Shown: positions 23,648 through 31,858 of the stretch, one piece after another
Numbering within the stretch: position 1 is the first letter of the stretch
Layout: every line of letters begins with the position of its first letter
Origin: Glutamicibacter sp002979865
GTDB lineage: Bacteria; Actinomycetota; Actinomycetes; Actinomycetales; Micrococcaceae
Reading direction: 5' to 3'
DNA: 64,000 nucleotides
Assembly (NCBI RefSeq): GCF_050030965.1
Contig: NZ_CP188297.1
Coordinates: forward strand, 2,170,001-2,234,000
Notes under the pieces: generated by a model
What the model saw: the letters and a program-made list of their open reading frames with translations, nothing else
Databases searched by the model: none
Told to the model about the DNA's origin: nothing
Position numbers and translations under genes: made by a program

Positions 23648-25153
23648 ATGAGCGCCGAGGCAACGCAAGAGACAAAATGCCTGGTTACGGTCAACGGAAA
23701 GGTCCGGGAATTCGACGGGCCGCCGCATACCAACGCGCTGGATTTCCTGCGCGGGCAGCAATTGATCGGATGCAAGGAAGGCTGTGCCGAGGGCGAGTGC
23801 GGCGCCTGCTCGATCCTGGTGGCCCGCAGCGATGGGGAAGGCAGCAGGTGGACGGCGGTCAACGCCTGCCTGCTGCCGGCCGCGGCGCTCGACGGCCAGG
23901 AGATCATCACCTCCGAAGGGCTGGGCAGCGTCGCGGCGCTGCATCCGGTGCAGGAAGAGATGGCCAACCGCGGCGGATCCCAGTGCGGCTATTGCACCCC
24001 CGGATTCGTCTGCTCCATGGCCGCCGAATACTACCGCCCCGAGCGGACCGCCAATCCCGCAGTCAGCGCGGAGGATAGCGGCGCGCACGAGTGCGGACCC
24101 AATGAATTCGACCTGCACGCGCTGTCGGGCAATCTCTGCCGCTGCACCGGATACCGCCCGATCCGCGACGCCGCCTACGCCCTGGGCGAGCCCGAGCCGG
24201 ATGACCCGCTGACTGCCCGGGCACAGCGCGCCGCACCGGCCCCGGCAGCCACGGATATCCAGCGCGCCGATACCCCTACCGGGGACCTGGGCCGTTTCCG
24301 CCGGGCCAGCGACCTGGATCAGGCACTGCAGATCCTGGCCGCCGAACCGCAGACCGTACTGGTGTCCGGTGCCACCGACTGGGGCGTGGAGGTCAACATC
24401 AAAGGCGCCCGCGCCCGCTCGGTGCTGGCCATCGACCGGCTGCCCGAACTGCGCCAGATCCACTGGAACGAGCGGTACCTTGAACTGGGCTCGGGCTGCA
24501 CCCTGAGCGAGCTGGAACGCAAGCTCGCCGGGCAGGTTCCGCTGCTCTCCCAGCTCTTCGGGCAGTTCGCGTCAAGGCTGATCCGCAATAGCGCAACCAT
24601 CGGCGGGAACCTGGGGACCGGCTCGCCCATTGGCGACACCCCGCCGGCGCTGCTGGCGCTGGAGGCCGAGCTGGTGCTTTCCAGCATCCACGGCAACCGG
24701 GTGGTGGCGCTTTCGGACTACTTCACCGGCTACCGGCAGACCGTGCGCGAGCCGGGGGAGATGATCACCGCGATCCGCATCCCGTTGCCGCTGGCGCCGC
24801 TGACCAGCTTCCAGAAGATTTCCAAGCGGCGCTTCGATGACATCTCCTCGGTAGCCATCGGCTATGCGCTCACGGTGTCGGACGGCATGATCACCACGGC
24901 GCGGATCGGGCTGGGCGGCGTGGCCGCGACCCCGCTGCGCGCCGTGGCCACCGAAGCCGAGCTGGAAGGCCAGCCGTGGAACCTGGAAACTATCCGGGCC
25001 GCGGCACGCACCATGGGCACCGAAGGAACCCCGATGGATGACCACCGGGCCAGCGCCAACTACCGCAAGGCCATGCTGGCCTCCTCGCTTGAACGGTTCT
25101 ATGCCCAGCAGCTTGAACGCCGCTTGGAAGCAGGACAGGAGCAGAACTCATGA
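23648..25153 (+). CDS. xdhA: Xanthine dehydrogenase small subunit (2x[2Fe-2S] + FAD)
   Basis: The protein has 501 residues. The plant-type [2Fe-2S] cluster ligands are CKEGCAEGECGACS near residues 41-54. The second cluster region has CGYCTPGFVCSM near 115 and LCRCTGYRPIRDA near 165. The FAD domain follows from about 215, with NSATIGGNLGTGSPIGDTPP near 315. This is the small-subunit arrangement of bacterial XdhAB. The stop overlaps the xdhB start (ATGA at 25150-25153), so the subunits are translationally coupled. It oxidises hypoxanthine to xanthine and xanthine to uric acid with NAD+. Confidence 0.95.
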   Translation: MSAEATQETKCLVTVNGKVREFDGPPHTNALDFLRGQQLIGCKEGCAEGECGACSILVARSDGEGSRWTAVNACLLPAAALDGQEIITSEGLGSVAALHPVQEEMANRGGSQCGYCTPGFVCSMAAEYYRPERTANPAVSAEDSGAHECGPNEFDLHALSGNLCRCTGYRPIRDAAYALGEPEPDDPLTARAQRAAPAPAATDIQRADTPTGDLGRFRRASDLDQALQILAAEPQTVLVSGATDWGVEVNIKGARARSVLAIDRLPELRQIHWNERYLELGSGCTLSELERKLAGQVPLLSQLFGQFASRLIRNSATIGGNLGTGSPIGDTPPALLALEAELVLSSIHGNRVVALSDYFTGYRQTVREPGEMITAIRIPLPLAPLTSFQKISKRRFDDISSVAIGYALTVSDGMITTARIGLGGVAATPLRAVATEAELEGQPWNLETIRAAARTMGTEGTPMDDHRASANYRKAMLASSLERFYAQQLERRLEAGQEQNS

Positions 25154-27483
25154 GCCAGCTATCCCAACGCCCCGACGCACCGGTAGTCGGCCAGCGCCAC
25201 CGCCACGAATCGGCGGCCGCGCACGTCACCGGCACCGCGCTGTATACCGACGACCTGGCTGCGCGTCTGGCCGGGGTCCTGCACGCCTACCCGGTGCAGT
25301 CCACCTGCGCCCATGGAAAAATCCTGGGCCTGGATGCCAGTGCGGCGCAGCAGGTACCCGGGGTGGTCCGGGTCATCACCGCGAAAGACATTCCCGGGGT
25401 CAATGACCAGGGCGCCAAGCACGACGAGCCGCTGCTCCCGGTGGAAGAAGTCATGTTCTTCGGCCAGCCGGTGGCGTGGGTCCTGGGCGAAGACCTGGAA
25501 GCTGCCAAAGCCGGGGCCAGGGCGGTGCGCGTGGAGTACGAACCGCTGGATTCGCTGATCACCATCAAGGACGCGATCGCGGCCAACAGCTTCCACGGCA
25601 TCCAGCCCGAGATCTCCAAGGGCGATCCGGAGGCCGCCTTCGCGCAGGCGGCCCACGTTTTCGAGGGCGATTTCGAGTTCGCCGGCCAGGAGCACTTCTA
25701 TCTGGAAACCCAGAACTCGCTGGCGATGGTGGATGAGAGCGGGCAGATCATGATCCACTGCTCCACCCAGCATCCCACCGAAACCCAGGACATCGTCTCG
25801 CATGTGCTGGGCATCGGCGCCCACGAGGTCACCGTGCAGGTATTGCGCATGGGAGGCGGCTTCGGCGGCAAGGAAATGCAGCCCCATGGCTATGCCGCGG
25901 TGGCGGCCCTCGGCGCGGTGCTCACCGGACGGCCGGTGCGGGTGCGGCTGGACCGCACCCTGGACATGACCATGACCGGTAAGCGCCACGGATTCCATGC
26001 CACCTGGAAAATCGGCTTCGACGATCAGGGCAAGATCCTGGCCCTGCAGGCCGAGCTGACCGCTGACGGAGGGTGGAGCCTGGATCTGTCCGAACCGGTG
26101 CTGACCCGCGCGATGTGCCATATCGACAATTCCTATTGGATCCCGAATATCAGGGTCAACGGGCGCATCGCCAAATGCCATAAGACCTCGCAGACCGCGT
26201 TCCGCGGCTTCGGCGGTCCGCAGGGCATGCTGGTCATGGAAGACATCCTGGGCCGGGTGGCCCCGCAGCTGGGATTGGACGCCCGGGAACTGCGCCGCCG
26301 CAATTTCTACACCCAGGGACAGGACACCCCGTACTACCAGCCGGTCCGGCATCCCGAGCGCTTGGAGGCTGCTTGGACCCAGCTGCTCGGCTCGGCAGGT
26401 ATCGCCGCACGCGAGGAGCAGATCGCAGAATTCAATGCCGGGCACGAGCACGCCAAAAGGGCGCTGGCGATGACGCCGGTGAAATTCGGCATCTCCTTCA
26501 ACCTCACCGCCTTCAACCAGGGCGGCGCGTTGGTGCTGGTCTACAAGGACGGTTCGGTGCTGGTCAACCACGGCGGCACCGAAATGGGACAGGGCCTGCA
26601 TACCAAGATGCTGCAGGTGGCCGCCACCGCCTTGGGCGTGCCGCTATCCAAGGTGCGCATTGCTCCCACGCGCACCGACAAGGTGCCCAATACCTCGGCC
26701 ACCGCAGCCAGTTCGGGCAGCGACCTGAACGGCGGCGCGGTCAAGGATGCGTGCGAGCAGATCCGCGGCCGGCTCGCGCAGGTGGCCGCCGGACAATTGG
26801 GGGTTCCGGCGCAAGATCTGCGCTTCAGCCGCGGCAGGGTCACCGCGCTGGGCAAGAGCGAATCGCTGGGTTGGGAAGAAGTGGTCAACGCCGCGTACTT
26901 CCAGCGGGTCCAGCTTTCGGCCGCCGGCTTCTACCGGACCGAAGGGCTGCATTGGGACCTCTCGCAGATGACGGGCAGCCCGTTCAAGTACTTCTCCTAC
27001 GGGGTGGCGGCCAGCGAGGTGGAAGTCAGCGGCTTTGACGGCTCCTATGTGCTGCGCCGCGTGGATATCGTCCATGATGTGGGCGATTCTCTCTCGCCGC
27101 TGGTGGATCTGGGGCAGATCGAGGGAGGGTTCGTGCAGGGGGCTGGCTGGCTGACCCTGGAGGATTTGCGCTGGGACACCTCCGATGGCCCGAGCCGCGG
27201 ACGGGTGGCCACCCAAGCCGCGAGCACCTACAAGATCCCGAGCTTCTCCGAGATGCCCGACGTCTTCAACGTCAGCTTGCTGGACAAGGCGCATGAGGAA
27301 GGCGCGGTCTACGGTTCCAAGGCCGTGGGAGAACCGCCGCTGATGCTCGCCTTCTCGGTGCGCGAGGCACTGCGTCAGGCCATTGCCTCCTTCGGCCGCT
27401 CCGGGCGTTCGGTGCCGCTGGCGTCCCCGGCGACTCCGGAAGCGGTGTTCTGGGCGATCGAAGCGGCACGGGAGGAGCGGTAG
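25150..27483 (+). CDS. xdhB: Xanthine dehydrogenase molybdenum-binding large subunit
   Basis: The protein has 777 residues, typical of XdhB. Molybdopterin-binding motifs are RMGGGFGGKEMQ near residue 235 and QTAFRGFGGPQGM near 350. The catalytic glutamate lies in AVGEPPLML near 726. Residues GGTEMGQGLHTKM near 477 match the second Mo-cofactor segment. The reading frame is intact and the stop is followed 2 bases later by xdhC. Together with xdhA and xdhC it forms a complete purine-oxidising system. No urate oxidase or allantoin gene follows, so uric acid is either exported or broken down by genes elsewhere. Confidence 0.95.
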   Translation: MSQLSQRPDAPVVGQRHRHESAAAHVTGTALYTDDLAARLAGVLHAYPVQSTCAHGKILGLDASAAQQVPGVVRVITAKDIPGVNDQGAKHDEPLLPVEEVMFFGQPVAWVLGEDLEAAKAGARAVRVEYEPLDSLITIKDAIAANSFHGIQPEISKGDPEAAFAQAAHVFEGDFEFAGQEHFYLETQNSLAMVDESGQIMIHCSTQHPTETQDIVSHVLGIGAHEVTVQVLRMGGGFGGKEMQPHGYAAVAALGAVLTGRPVRVRLDRTLDMTMTGKRHGFHATWKIGFDDQGKILALQAELTADGGWSLDLSEPVLTRAMCHIDNSYWIPNIRVNGRIAKCHKTSQTAFRGFGGPQGMLVMEDILGRVAPQLGLDARELRRRNFYTQGQDTPYYQPVRHPERLEAAWTQLLGSAGIAAREEQIAEFNAGHEHAKRALAMTPVKFGISFNLTAFNQGGALVLVYKDGSVLVNHGGTEMGQGLHTKMLQVAATALGVPLSKVRIAPTRTDKVPNTSATAASSGSDLNGGAVKDACEQIRGRLAQVAAGQLGVPAQDLRFSRGRVTALGKSESLGWEEVVNAAYFQRVQLSAAGFYRTEGLHWDLSQMTGSPFKYFSYGVAASEVEVSGFDGSYVLRRVDIVHDVGDSLSPLVDLGQIEGGFVQGAGWLTLEDLRWDTSDGPSRGRVATQAASTYKIPSFSEMPDVFNVSLLDKAHEEGAVYGSKAVGEPPLMLAFSVREALRQAIASFGRSGRSVPLASPATPEAVFWAIEAAREER

Positions 27484-27485
27484 CC

Positions 27486-28304
27486 ATGCTGTCGTGGATT
27501 GAAGCTGTCACCGCGCTGCGCAATGAGCGGCGTCCCGCGGTGCTGGCCACCATCACCGCGGTGCGCGGGCATGCCCCGCGCGAGGCCGGCGCGAAAATGG
27601 TGATTGCCAGCCAGGAGATCTTCGGAACCATCGGCGGGGGCAACCTGGAGATGGCTGCCATGGAACGGGCCCGGCAGATGATCAGCGCGAGCGGGAACCA
27701 GCCGCAGAGCATCACCATGAAGCTCAGCGACAAGGCCCCGGCCAAGTACGGCAGGCAATGCTGCGGTGGCGAGATCACGGTGCTGCTCGAGCCCTTGCCG
27801 GTTCCTGCCACGGTGGCGATTTTCGGGGTGGGAAATGTGGGCATGGAATTGGCCCGCATTCTCTCCCGCCATGACCTGGAGCTGCATCTGATTGATTCGC
27901 GCCCGGAATTCCTGGCGGACCTGCCGGCCCTTGAACCGAGCGTGGCGCGGATCCATTCGGCGGTGGCGGTGCTCGGGGAGCAGGTGCTCAGCTGCCTGCC
28001 TGGGGGAACGCACGTGCTGATCATGACGCACGATCATGCCGAGGATTTCCATCTGTGCGATGCCGCGTTGCGCCACCCGGGCTTGGGATCGATCGGATTG
28101 ATCGGGTCGAGTGCCAAGTGGGCCCGCTTCCAGAAGAATCTGCGTGCCAGCGGCTTCAGCGACGAGCAGATCGCGGTGATCCAGTGCCCCATTGGAATCG
28201 AGCAGGTGCGGGGAAAGCAGCCGGCGGTGATTGCCGTGTCCGTGGCCGCCGATTTGCTGGCGAGGATCACGTCCGGGGCAAAGCAGCCGGTGCGCAGCGC
28301 CTAG
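27486..28304 (+). CDS. xdhC: Xanthine dehydrogenase accessory protein XdhC
   Basis: The protein has 272 residues. The N-terminal XdhC/CoxI domain (RPAVLATITAVRGHAPREAG, FGTIGGGNLE) and the C-terminal Rossmann domain (VAIFGVGNVGMELARILSRH near 113, LIGSSAKWARF near 205) are both present. XdhC binds and sulfurates the molybdenum cofactor and inserts it into XdhB. It starts 2 bases after xdhB with the site GGAGGAGCGG inside the end of that gene. No terminator was seen between xdhC and the next gene. Confidence 0.93.
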   Translation: MLSWIEAVTALRNERRPAVLATITAVRGHAPREAGAKMVIASQEIFGTIGGGNLEMAAMERARQMISASGNQPQSITMKLSDKAPAKYGRQCCGGEITVLLEPLPVPATVAIFGVGNVGMELARILSRHDLELHLIDSRPEFLADLPALEPSVARIHSAVAVLGEQVLSCLPGGTHVLIMTHDHAEDFHLCDAALRHPGLGSIGLIGSSAKWARFQKNLRASGFSDEQIAVIQCPIGIEQVRGKQPAVIAVSVAADLLARITSGAKQPVRSA

Positions 28305-28430
28305 GTGCGGGGCCGGCGGGCGATTATGAGAATTGTCTAACGTGGGGAACAAGTAGCAATGCTGGGGAGTTTAAACAGGGGAGAGCGGTGCTTCGTGCAC
28401 CGCGCCCGCAACGTCTAGGAGGCCAATTCC

Positions 28431-29195
28431 ATGTCCATGTTCGACAAGCTGCTGCGCAAGGGCAAGCAAATGGCCGGCGAGTACGTCCGGGAACAGCTCA
28501 ACCAGCGCGGCTCCAATAGCAACCAGCGTGGCTCCAATAACCAGCAACGCGGCTACCAGCAGAATCCCGGCGGCTACCAGCAGCAGCCGCAGCACCAGAA
28601 CTACGGCGAGCGCGGCTACGGCAACCAGCCGGCCTCGGCACCGTCGCGCGAGGACCAGGCCGCGATCGAGAAGTACCGCTACATGCTCCGTACCGCTCCG
28701 CCGCAGGATATGGAACGCGCCCACGCCGAGGCTTTCGCCCGGCTGACCCCGCAGCAACGCGAACTGCTGCATCATGAACTCTCCGAGCAGTTGCCGCCAG
28801 CAGAACGCCCGATGAGCCAGGACCCAAGGGACCTGGCCCGTTCGGCAACCCGCGCGGAGATGTCGCGTCCCGGGTTCATGGACAAGATCTTGGGTTCCGG
28901 CGGCAAGGGACGGGGTATGGGCATGGCTGCCGGCGCGGCCGGCGGCTTGGGTGTCGGCCTGCTCGGCGGCGTGGCAGGTGCGTTCATCGGTACCGCCATT
29001 GCCGGACCGCTGCTTGATGGTTTCGCCGGTATCGGCGAAGAGTTCGGTTCCATGGCCGAGGGCCTGGGCGATACCGTATCCGGTGCCGGGGAACAGCTCT
29101 CTGCGGCCGGTGAAGGCTTGGGCGGCCAGGCCGAAGGCATGTTCGGGGACTTCCTCGGCGGCGCCGGTGGGGACTTCGGCGACTTCGAGTTCTAA
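28431..29195 (+). CDS. Low-complexity N-terminus, glycine-zipper C-terminus protein of unknown function
   Basis: The protein has 254 residues and a good AGGAGG ribosome-binding site. Residues 1-65 are rich in Gln, Asn, Gly and Arg with NQRGSN-type short repeats and tyrosines, so probably disordered. Residues 75-130 are a charged helical stretch (EKYRYMLRTAPPQDMERAHA, LTPQQRELLHHELSEQLPPA). From about 150 a Gly/Ala membrane-type segment (GAAGGLGVGLLGGVAGAFIG) is followed by an acidic Gly-rich tail. Similar Micrococcaceae proteins are sometimes mislabelled as ATPases; I see no ATP-binding motif. It is monocistronic, bounded downstream by a strong terminator. The role is unknown; stress or membrane association is only a guess. 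Confidence 0.8.
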   Translation: MSMFDKLLRKGKQMAGEYVREQLNQRGSNSNQRGSNNQQRGYQQNPGGYQQQPQHQNYGERGYGNQPASAPSREDQAAIEKYRYMLRTAPPQDMERAHAEAFARLTPQQRELLHHELSEQLPPAERPMSQDPRDLARSATRAEMSRPGFMDKILGSGGKGRGMGMAAGAAGGLGVGLLGGVAGAFIGTAIAGPLLDGFAGIGEEFGSMAEGLGDTVSGAGEQLSAAGEGLGGQAEGMFGDFLGGAGGDFGDFEF

Positions 29196-29210
29196 GGTAA
29201 CTGGTCCCAG

Positions 29211-29244
29211 GCCGGCAGCAACTGCGTGTTGCTGCCGGCTTTTT
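29211..29244 (+). terminator. Rho-independent terminator
   Basis: A 12-bp perfect stem (29211-29222 with 29228-29239) with a 5-base loop is followed by five T. It ends the glycine-zipper gene and lies before the convergent methyltransferase gene. Confidence 0.92.
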
Positions 29245-29309
29245 CGCGCACTGTCCAGGCCTGCGGACAAGCCGCTGGCTCAGCGGAAGCCGAAGTGCCG
29301 GGACGGGCC

Positions 29310-30257
29310 TTAGCCGAGCTGGATGGCTTCGCGGACCCGGGTGATCTGTCCCGGGGTGACCTGGCAGCAACCGCCAATCAGGCGAGCGCCCGCGGCCACG
29401 AGTTCAGGAACCGCTCCGGGCAAATCATTGCCCTCAGTTCCTGGGACCCACACACGAGCTTCGTGGTCCCAAATTTCACCGCTATTCGGGTAGGCCAACA
29501 GCGGCAAGCCGGTTTCTTCTCCCAGGATCTGCAACGCGGCCACCGCTTGGGGTACCGGGCAGCAGTTCACGCCGACTGCGTCCCACACACCGGATTCCTG
29601 AACGATTCCGGCCACGACTCGAAGATCGGTGCCATCGCCCAGAACCACTCGGCCTTGATCATCGGCGCGCACCGCAAGGCTGAGCAACGCCGGCAGTTGC
29701 AGCTCCCGAGCCAATACGGTCAATGCTTCTGCTTCTGCCAGGCTTGGCACGGTTTCAAAGATGACCAGATCGGCACCGGCATCAGCCAGGATTTCCAAGC
29801 GCTTGCGGTGCCAGTTAGCCAGCTCGGAGGCCGTCTTGCGATAGGCGCCGTCGTATTCGGTCCCGGCGCCCGGTCCGGCACCGTAGGGCCCCACCGAGGC
29901 GGCCACCCAGCGTGCTGTGTCCGTGCGCCCAGCGCTGGAGGCTTCTCGCGCCAGGCGCACGCTGGTGCGCAGCATTTGTTCCATCTGCTGCTCGGAGCCC
30001 ACCTGAGCCAGGCCGTCATAGCTGACCTGGTAGGAGCAAGTCGTGGCAACTTGGGCACCGGCAGCGAAAAAGTCCTGGTGCGCCGCGCGGACCTCTTCGG
30101 GGCGGTCCATGAGGATCTGCGCTGACCACAGGTGCCCGGTCACGTCATTGCCGCGATCGGCCAGATGGGTGCCGAGACCGCCGTCGAGGATGATTGGCGG
30201 GCTGCCTTCGGCGCGCAATGCGTCACGGAAATTGCTGGGGTGGTTTGGGGTATGCAC
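29310..30257 (-). CDS. mmuM: Homocysteine S-methyltransferase
   Basis: The protein has 315 residues from the GTG at 30257; the open frame is longer but the extra N-terminus is not family sequence. Homocysteine-binding zinc ligands are in VNCCPVP near residue 225 and GGCCQVTP near the C-terminus. ILDGGLGTHLADRG near residue 20 and ATTCSYQVSYDG near 65 are family hallmarks. It transfers a methyl group, probably from S-methylmethionine, to homocysteine, giving methionine. The divergent amino-acid permease fits that substrate. A TACCCT element ends 8 bases before the GTG, which suggests a leaderless transcript. Confidence 0.92.
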   Translation of the reverse strand: MHTPNHPSNFRDALRAEGSPPIILDGGLGTHLADRGNDVTGHLWSAQILMDRPEEVRAAHQDFFAAGAQVATTCSYQVSYDGLAQVGSEQQMEQMLRTSVRLAREASSAGRTDTARWVAASVGPYGAGPGAGTEYDGAYRKTASELANWHRKRLEILADAGADLVIFETVPSLAEAEALTVLARELQLPALLSLAVRADDQGRVVLGDGTDLRVVAGIVQESGVWDAVGVNCCPVPQAVAALQILGEETGLPLLAYPNSGEIWDHEARVWVPGTEGNDLPGAVPELVAAGARLIGGCCQVTPGQITRVREAIQLG

Positions 30258-30270
30258 GTCATCGAGGGTA
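30255..30270 (-). promoter_or_regulatory. Probable leaderless -10 element of mmuM
   Basis: On the minus strand TACCCT (30270-30265) ends 8 bases before the GTG at 30257. No ribosome-binding site is present, so transcription probably begins at the start codon. Confidence 0.4.
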
Positions 30271-30387
30271 CACGGCGAGTGCTTGGATGACCGACCTTGA
30301 CGCCGTGTGACCACAGATGACATGCCCGTCCGGGACTGCCGTCCAAGCTCGATATCCTGCAAGCGCATTCATTCCACAAGGAGCCCC

Positions 30388-31836
30388 ATGACCGAGAGCA
30401 TCGTCAGCACCAACGAGACTGCACCAGCCGATTCCGGACTGCTAAGAACCATGACCTCGCGTCATCTGGTGATGATCGCTTTGGGCGGGGTGATCGGCTC
30501 GGGCCTGTTCGTTTCCTCCGGATACACCATTGCCCAAGCCGGGCCGCTGGGCGCGGTGCTGGCCTATGCAGTCGGAGCCTTGGTGGCCTACATGGTGATG
30601 AGCGGGCTGGGAGAGCTATCGGCGCGGCATCCGGTGGCAGGAGGATTCCATGCACACGCCACCCGTGATCTTGGACCAGCGTGGGGTTTTGCTACGGCGT
30701 GGCTCTACTGGCTGTGCTGGGCGGTAGCCCTGGCCAGCGAATTCACCGCAGCCGGGCTGCTGATGCAACGTTGGTTCCCCTCGATTTCCGTCTGGGTCTT
30801 CTCACTGGTTTTCGCTGCTTTGCTGTTTGCGCTGAATGCGACTTCATCGCGGGTCTTCGGCGAAACCGAATTCTGGTTTGCGCTGATCAAGGTGGCGGCG
30901 GTGCTGCTGGTGATTGTCGTTGGCGCCGCCACGATCATCGGCATCAACCCGGCCAGTGACGCCGGCGTGATTGGCCTGTCCAACTTCAGCACCGAAGGGG
31001 GACTGTTCCCTGCGGGGATTACCGGAGTACTGGTCACCGTCCTCTCGGTGTTCTACGCATTCAGCGGTACCGAGCTGATCGGCGTAGCGGCCGGCGAGGC
31101 GAAGAACCCGCAGCTGAGCATTCCGCGGGCCATCCGCACCGCCGTGGTTCGCTTGGCGGTGTTCTTCATCGGTGCCATCGTGGTCGTAGCCGCAATTATC
31201 CCGTTTGCCGAGGCGGGCGCGAATGAGAGTCCGTTCGTCACGGTCCTGGATGTCGCCGGCCTGCCAGCCGGTGCGGACATCATGAACTTCGTGATCATCA
31301 CCGCCCTGCTCTCGGCAGGCAACTCCGGACTGTACTCATGCGCTCGCATGCTGCATTCCATGGGAGCCGCAGGCCAGGCGCCCAAAGCCCTGTCCAAGAC
31401 CAACAGCAGGGGCATTCCGATGCTGGCCCTGAGCCTGTCGATCCTCGGCGGACTGGTATCGCTGTTCTCCAGCTTCATCGCGGCGCAGTCGCTCTTCATG
31501 GCTTTGGTATCCATTGCCGGGTTTGCGGTAGTAGCGGTGTGGATCGTGATCTGTGCATCGCATCTGTCGTTCCGCCGGCACTACGTAGCCCTGCATGGAT
31601 CCACCGATTCCCTGCCCTATCGGGCACCATTGTTCCCGATTCTGCCGATCATCGCCTTGGTGCTGCTTGGCGCTTCGCTGGTGGGCGTGGCTTTTGATCC
31701 AGTGCAGCGTCCAGCACTGTACTTCGGTGTTCCGTTCACCCTTGCCTGCTTGGCCTATTACCGCTGGCGCCATGGCGCTGGGGTGTTCAGCCCGCAGCGT
31801 GAAGCCGAAAGTGCGGGATCGTTCGCGGGAAACTGA
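30388..31836 (+). CDS. mmuP: APC-family amino-acid permease (S-methylmethionine type)
   Basis: The protein has 482 residues with twelve membrane segments. APC features are ALGGVIGSGLFVSSGYTIAQ in helix 1, HPVAGGFHAHATRDLGP, and FYAFSGTELIGVAAGEAKNP in helix 6. It starts at the ATG at 30388 behind AAGGAG; the open frame extends 27 codons upstream without a site. It lies back-to-back with the homocysteine methyltransferase, an arrangement that recalls the E. coli mmuP-mmuM pair for S-methylmethionine. Substrate assignment rests on this context; other APC permeases for polar amino acids would look alike. Confidence 0.88.
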   Translation: MTESIVSTNETAPADSGLLRTMTSRHLVMIALGGVIGSGLFVSSGYTIAQAGPLGAVLAYAVGALVAYMVMSGLGELSARHPVAGGFHAHATRDLGPAWGFATAWLYWLCWAVALASEFTAAGLLMQRWFPSISVWVFSLVFAALLFALNATSSRVFGETEFWFALIKVAAVLLVIVVGAATIIGINPASDAGVIGLSNFSTEGGLFPAGITGVLVTVLSVFYAFSGTELIGVAAGEAKNPQLSIPRAIRTAVVRLAVFFIGAIVVVAAIIPFAEAGANESPFVTVLDVAGLPAGADIMNFVIITALLSAGNSGLYSCARMLHSMGAAGQAPKALSKTNSRGIPMLALSLSILGGLVSLFSSFIAAQSLFMALVSIAGFAVVAVWIVICASHLSFRRHYVALHGSTDSLPYRAPLFPILPIIALVLLGASLVGVAFDPVQRPALYFGVPFTLACLAYYRWRHGAGVFSPQREAESAGSFAGN

Positions 31837-31858
31837 ACCGGCGCAGAGTCCTGCGGCC

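Noticed and set aside
28384..28404. GCGGTGC/GCACCGC hairpin before the ribosome-binding site of 28431
   Set aside because: Only a 7-bp stem, common in high-GC leaders; no evidence of a regulatory role beyond folding near the start.
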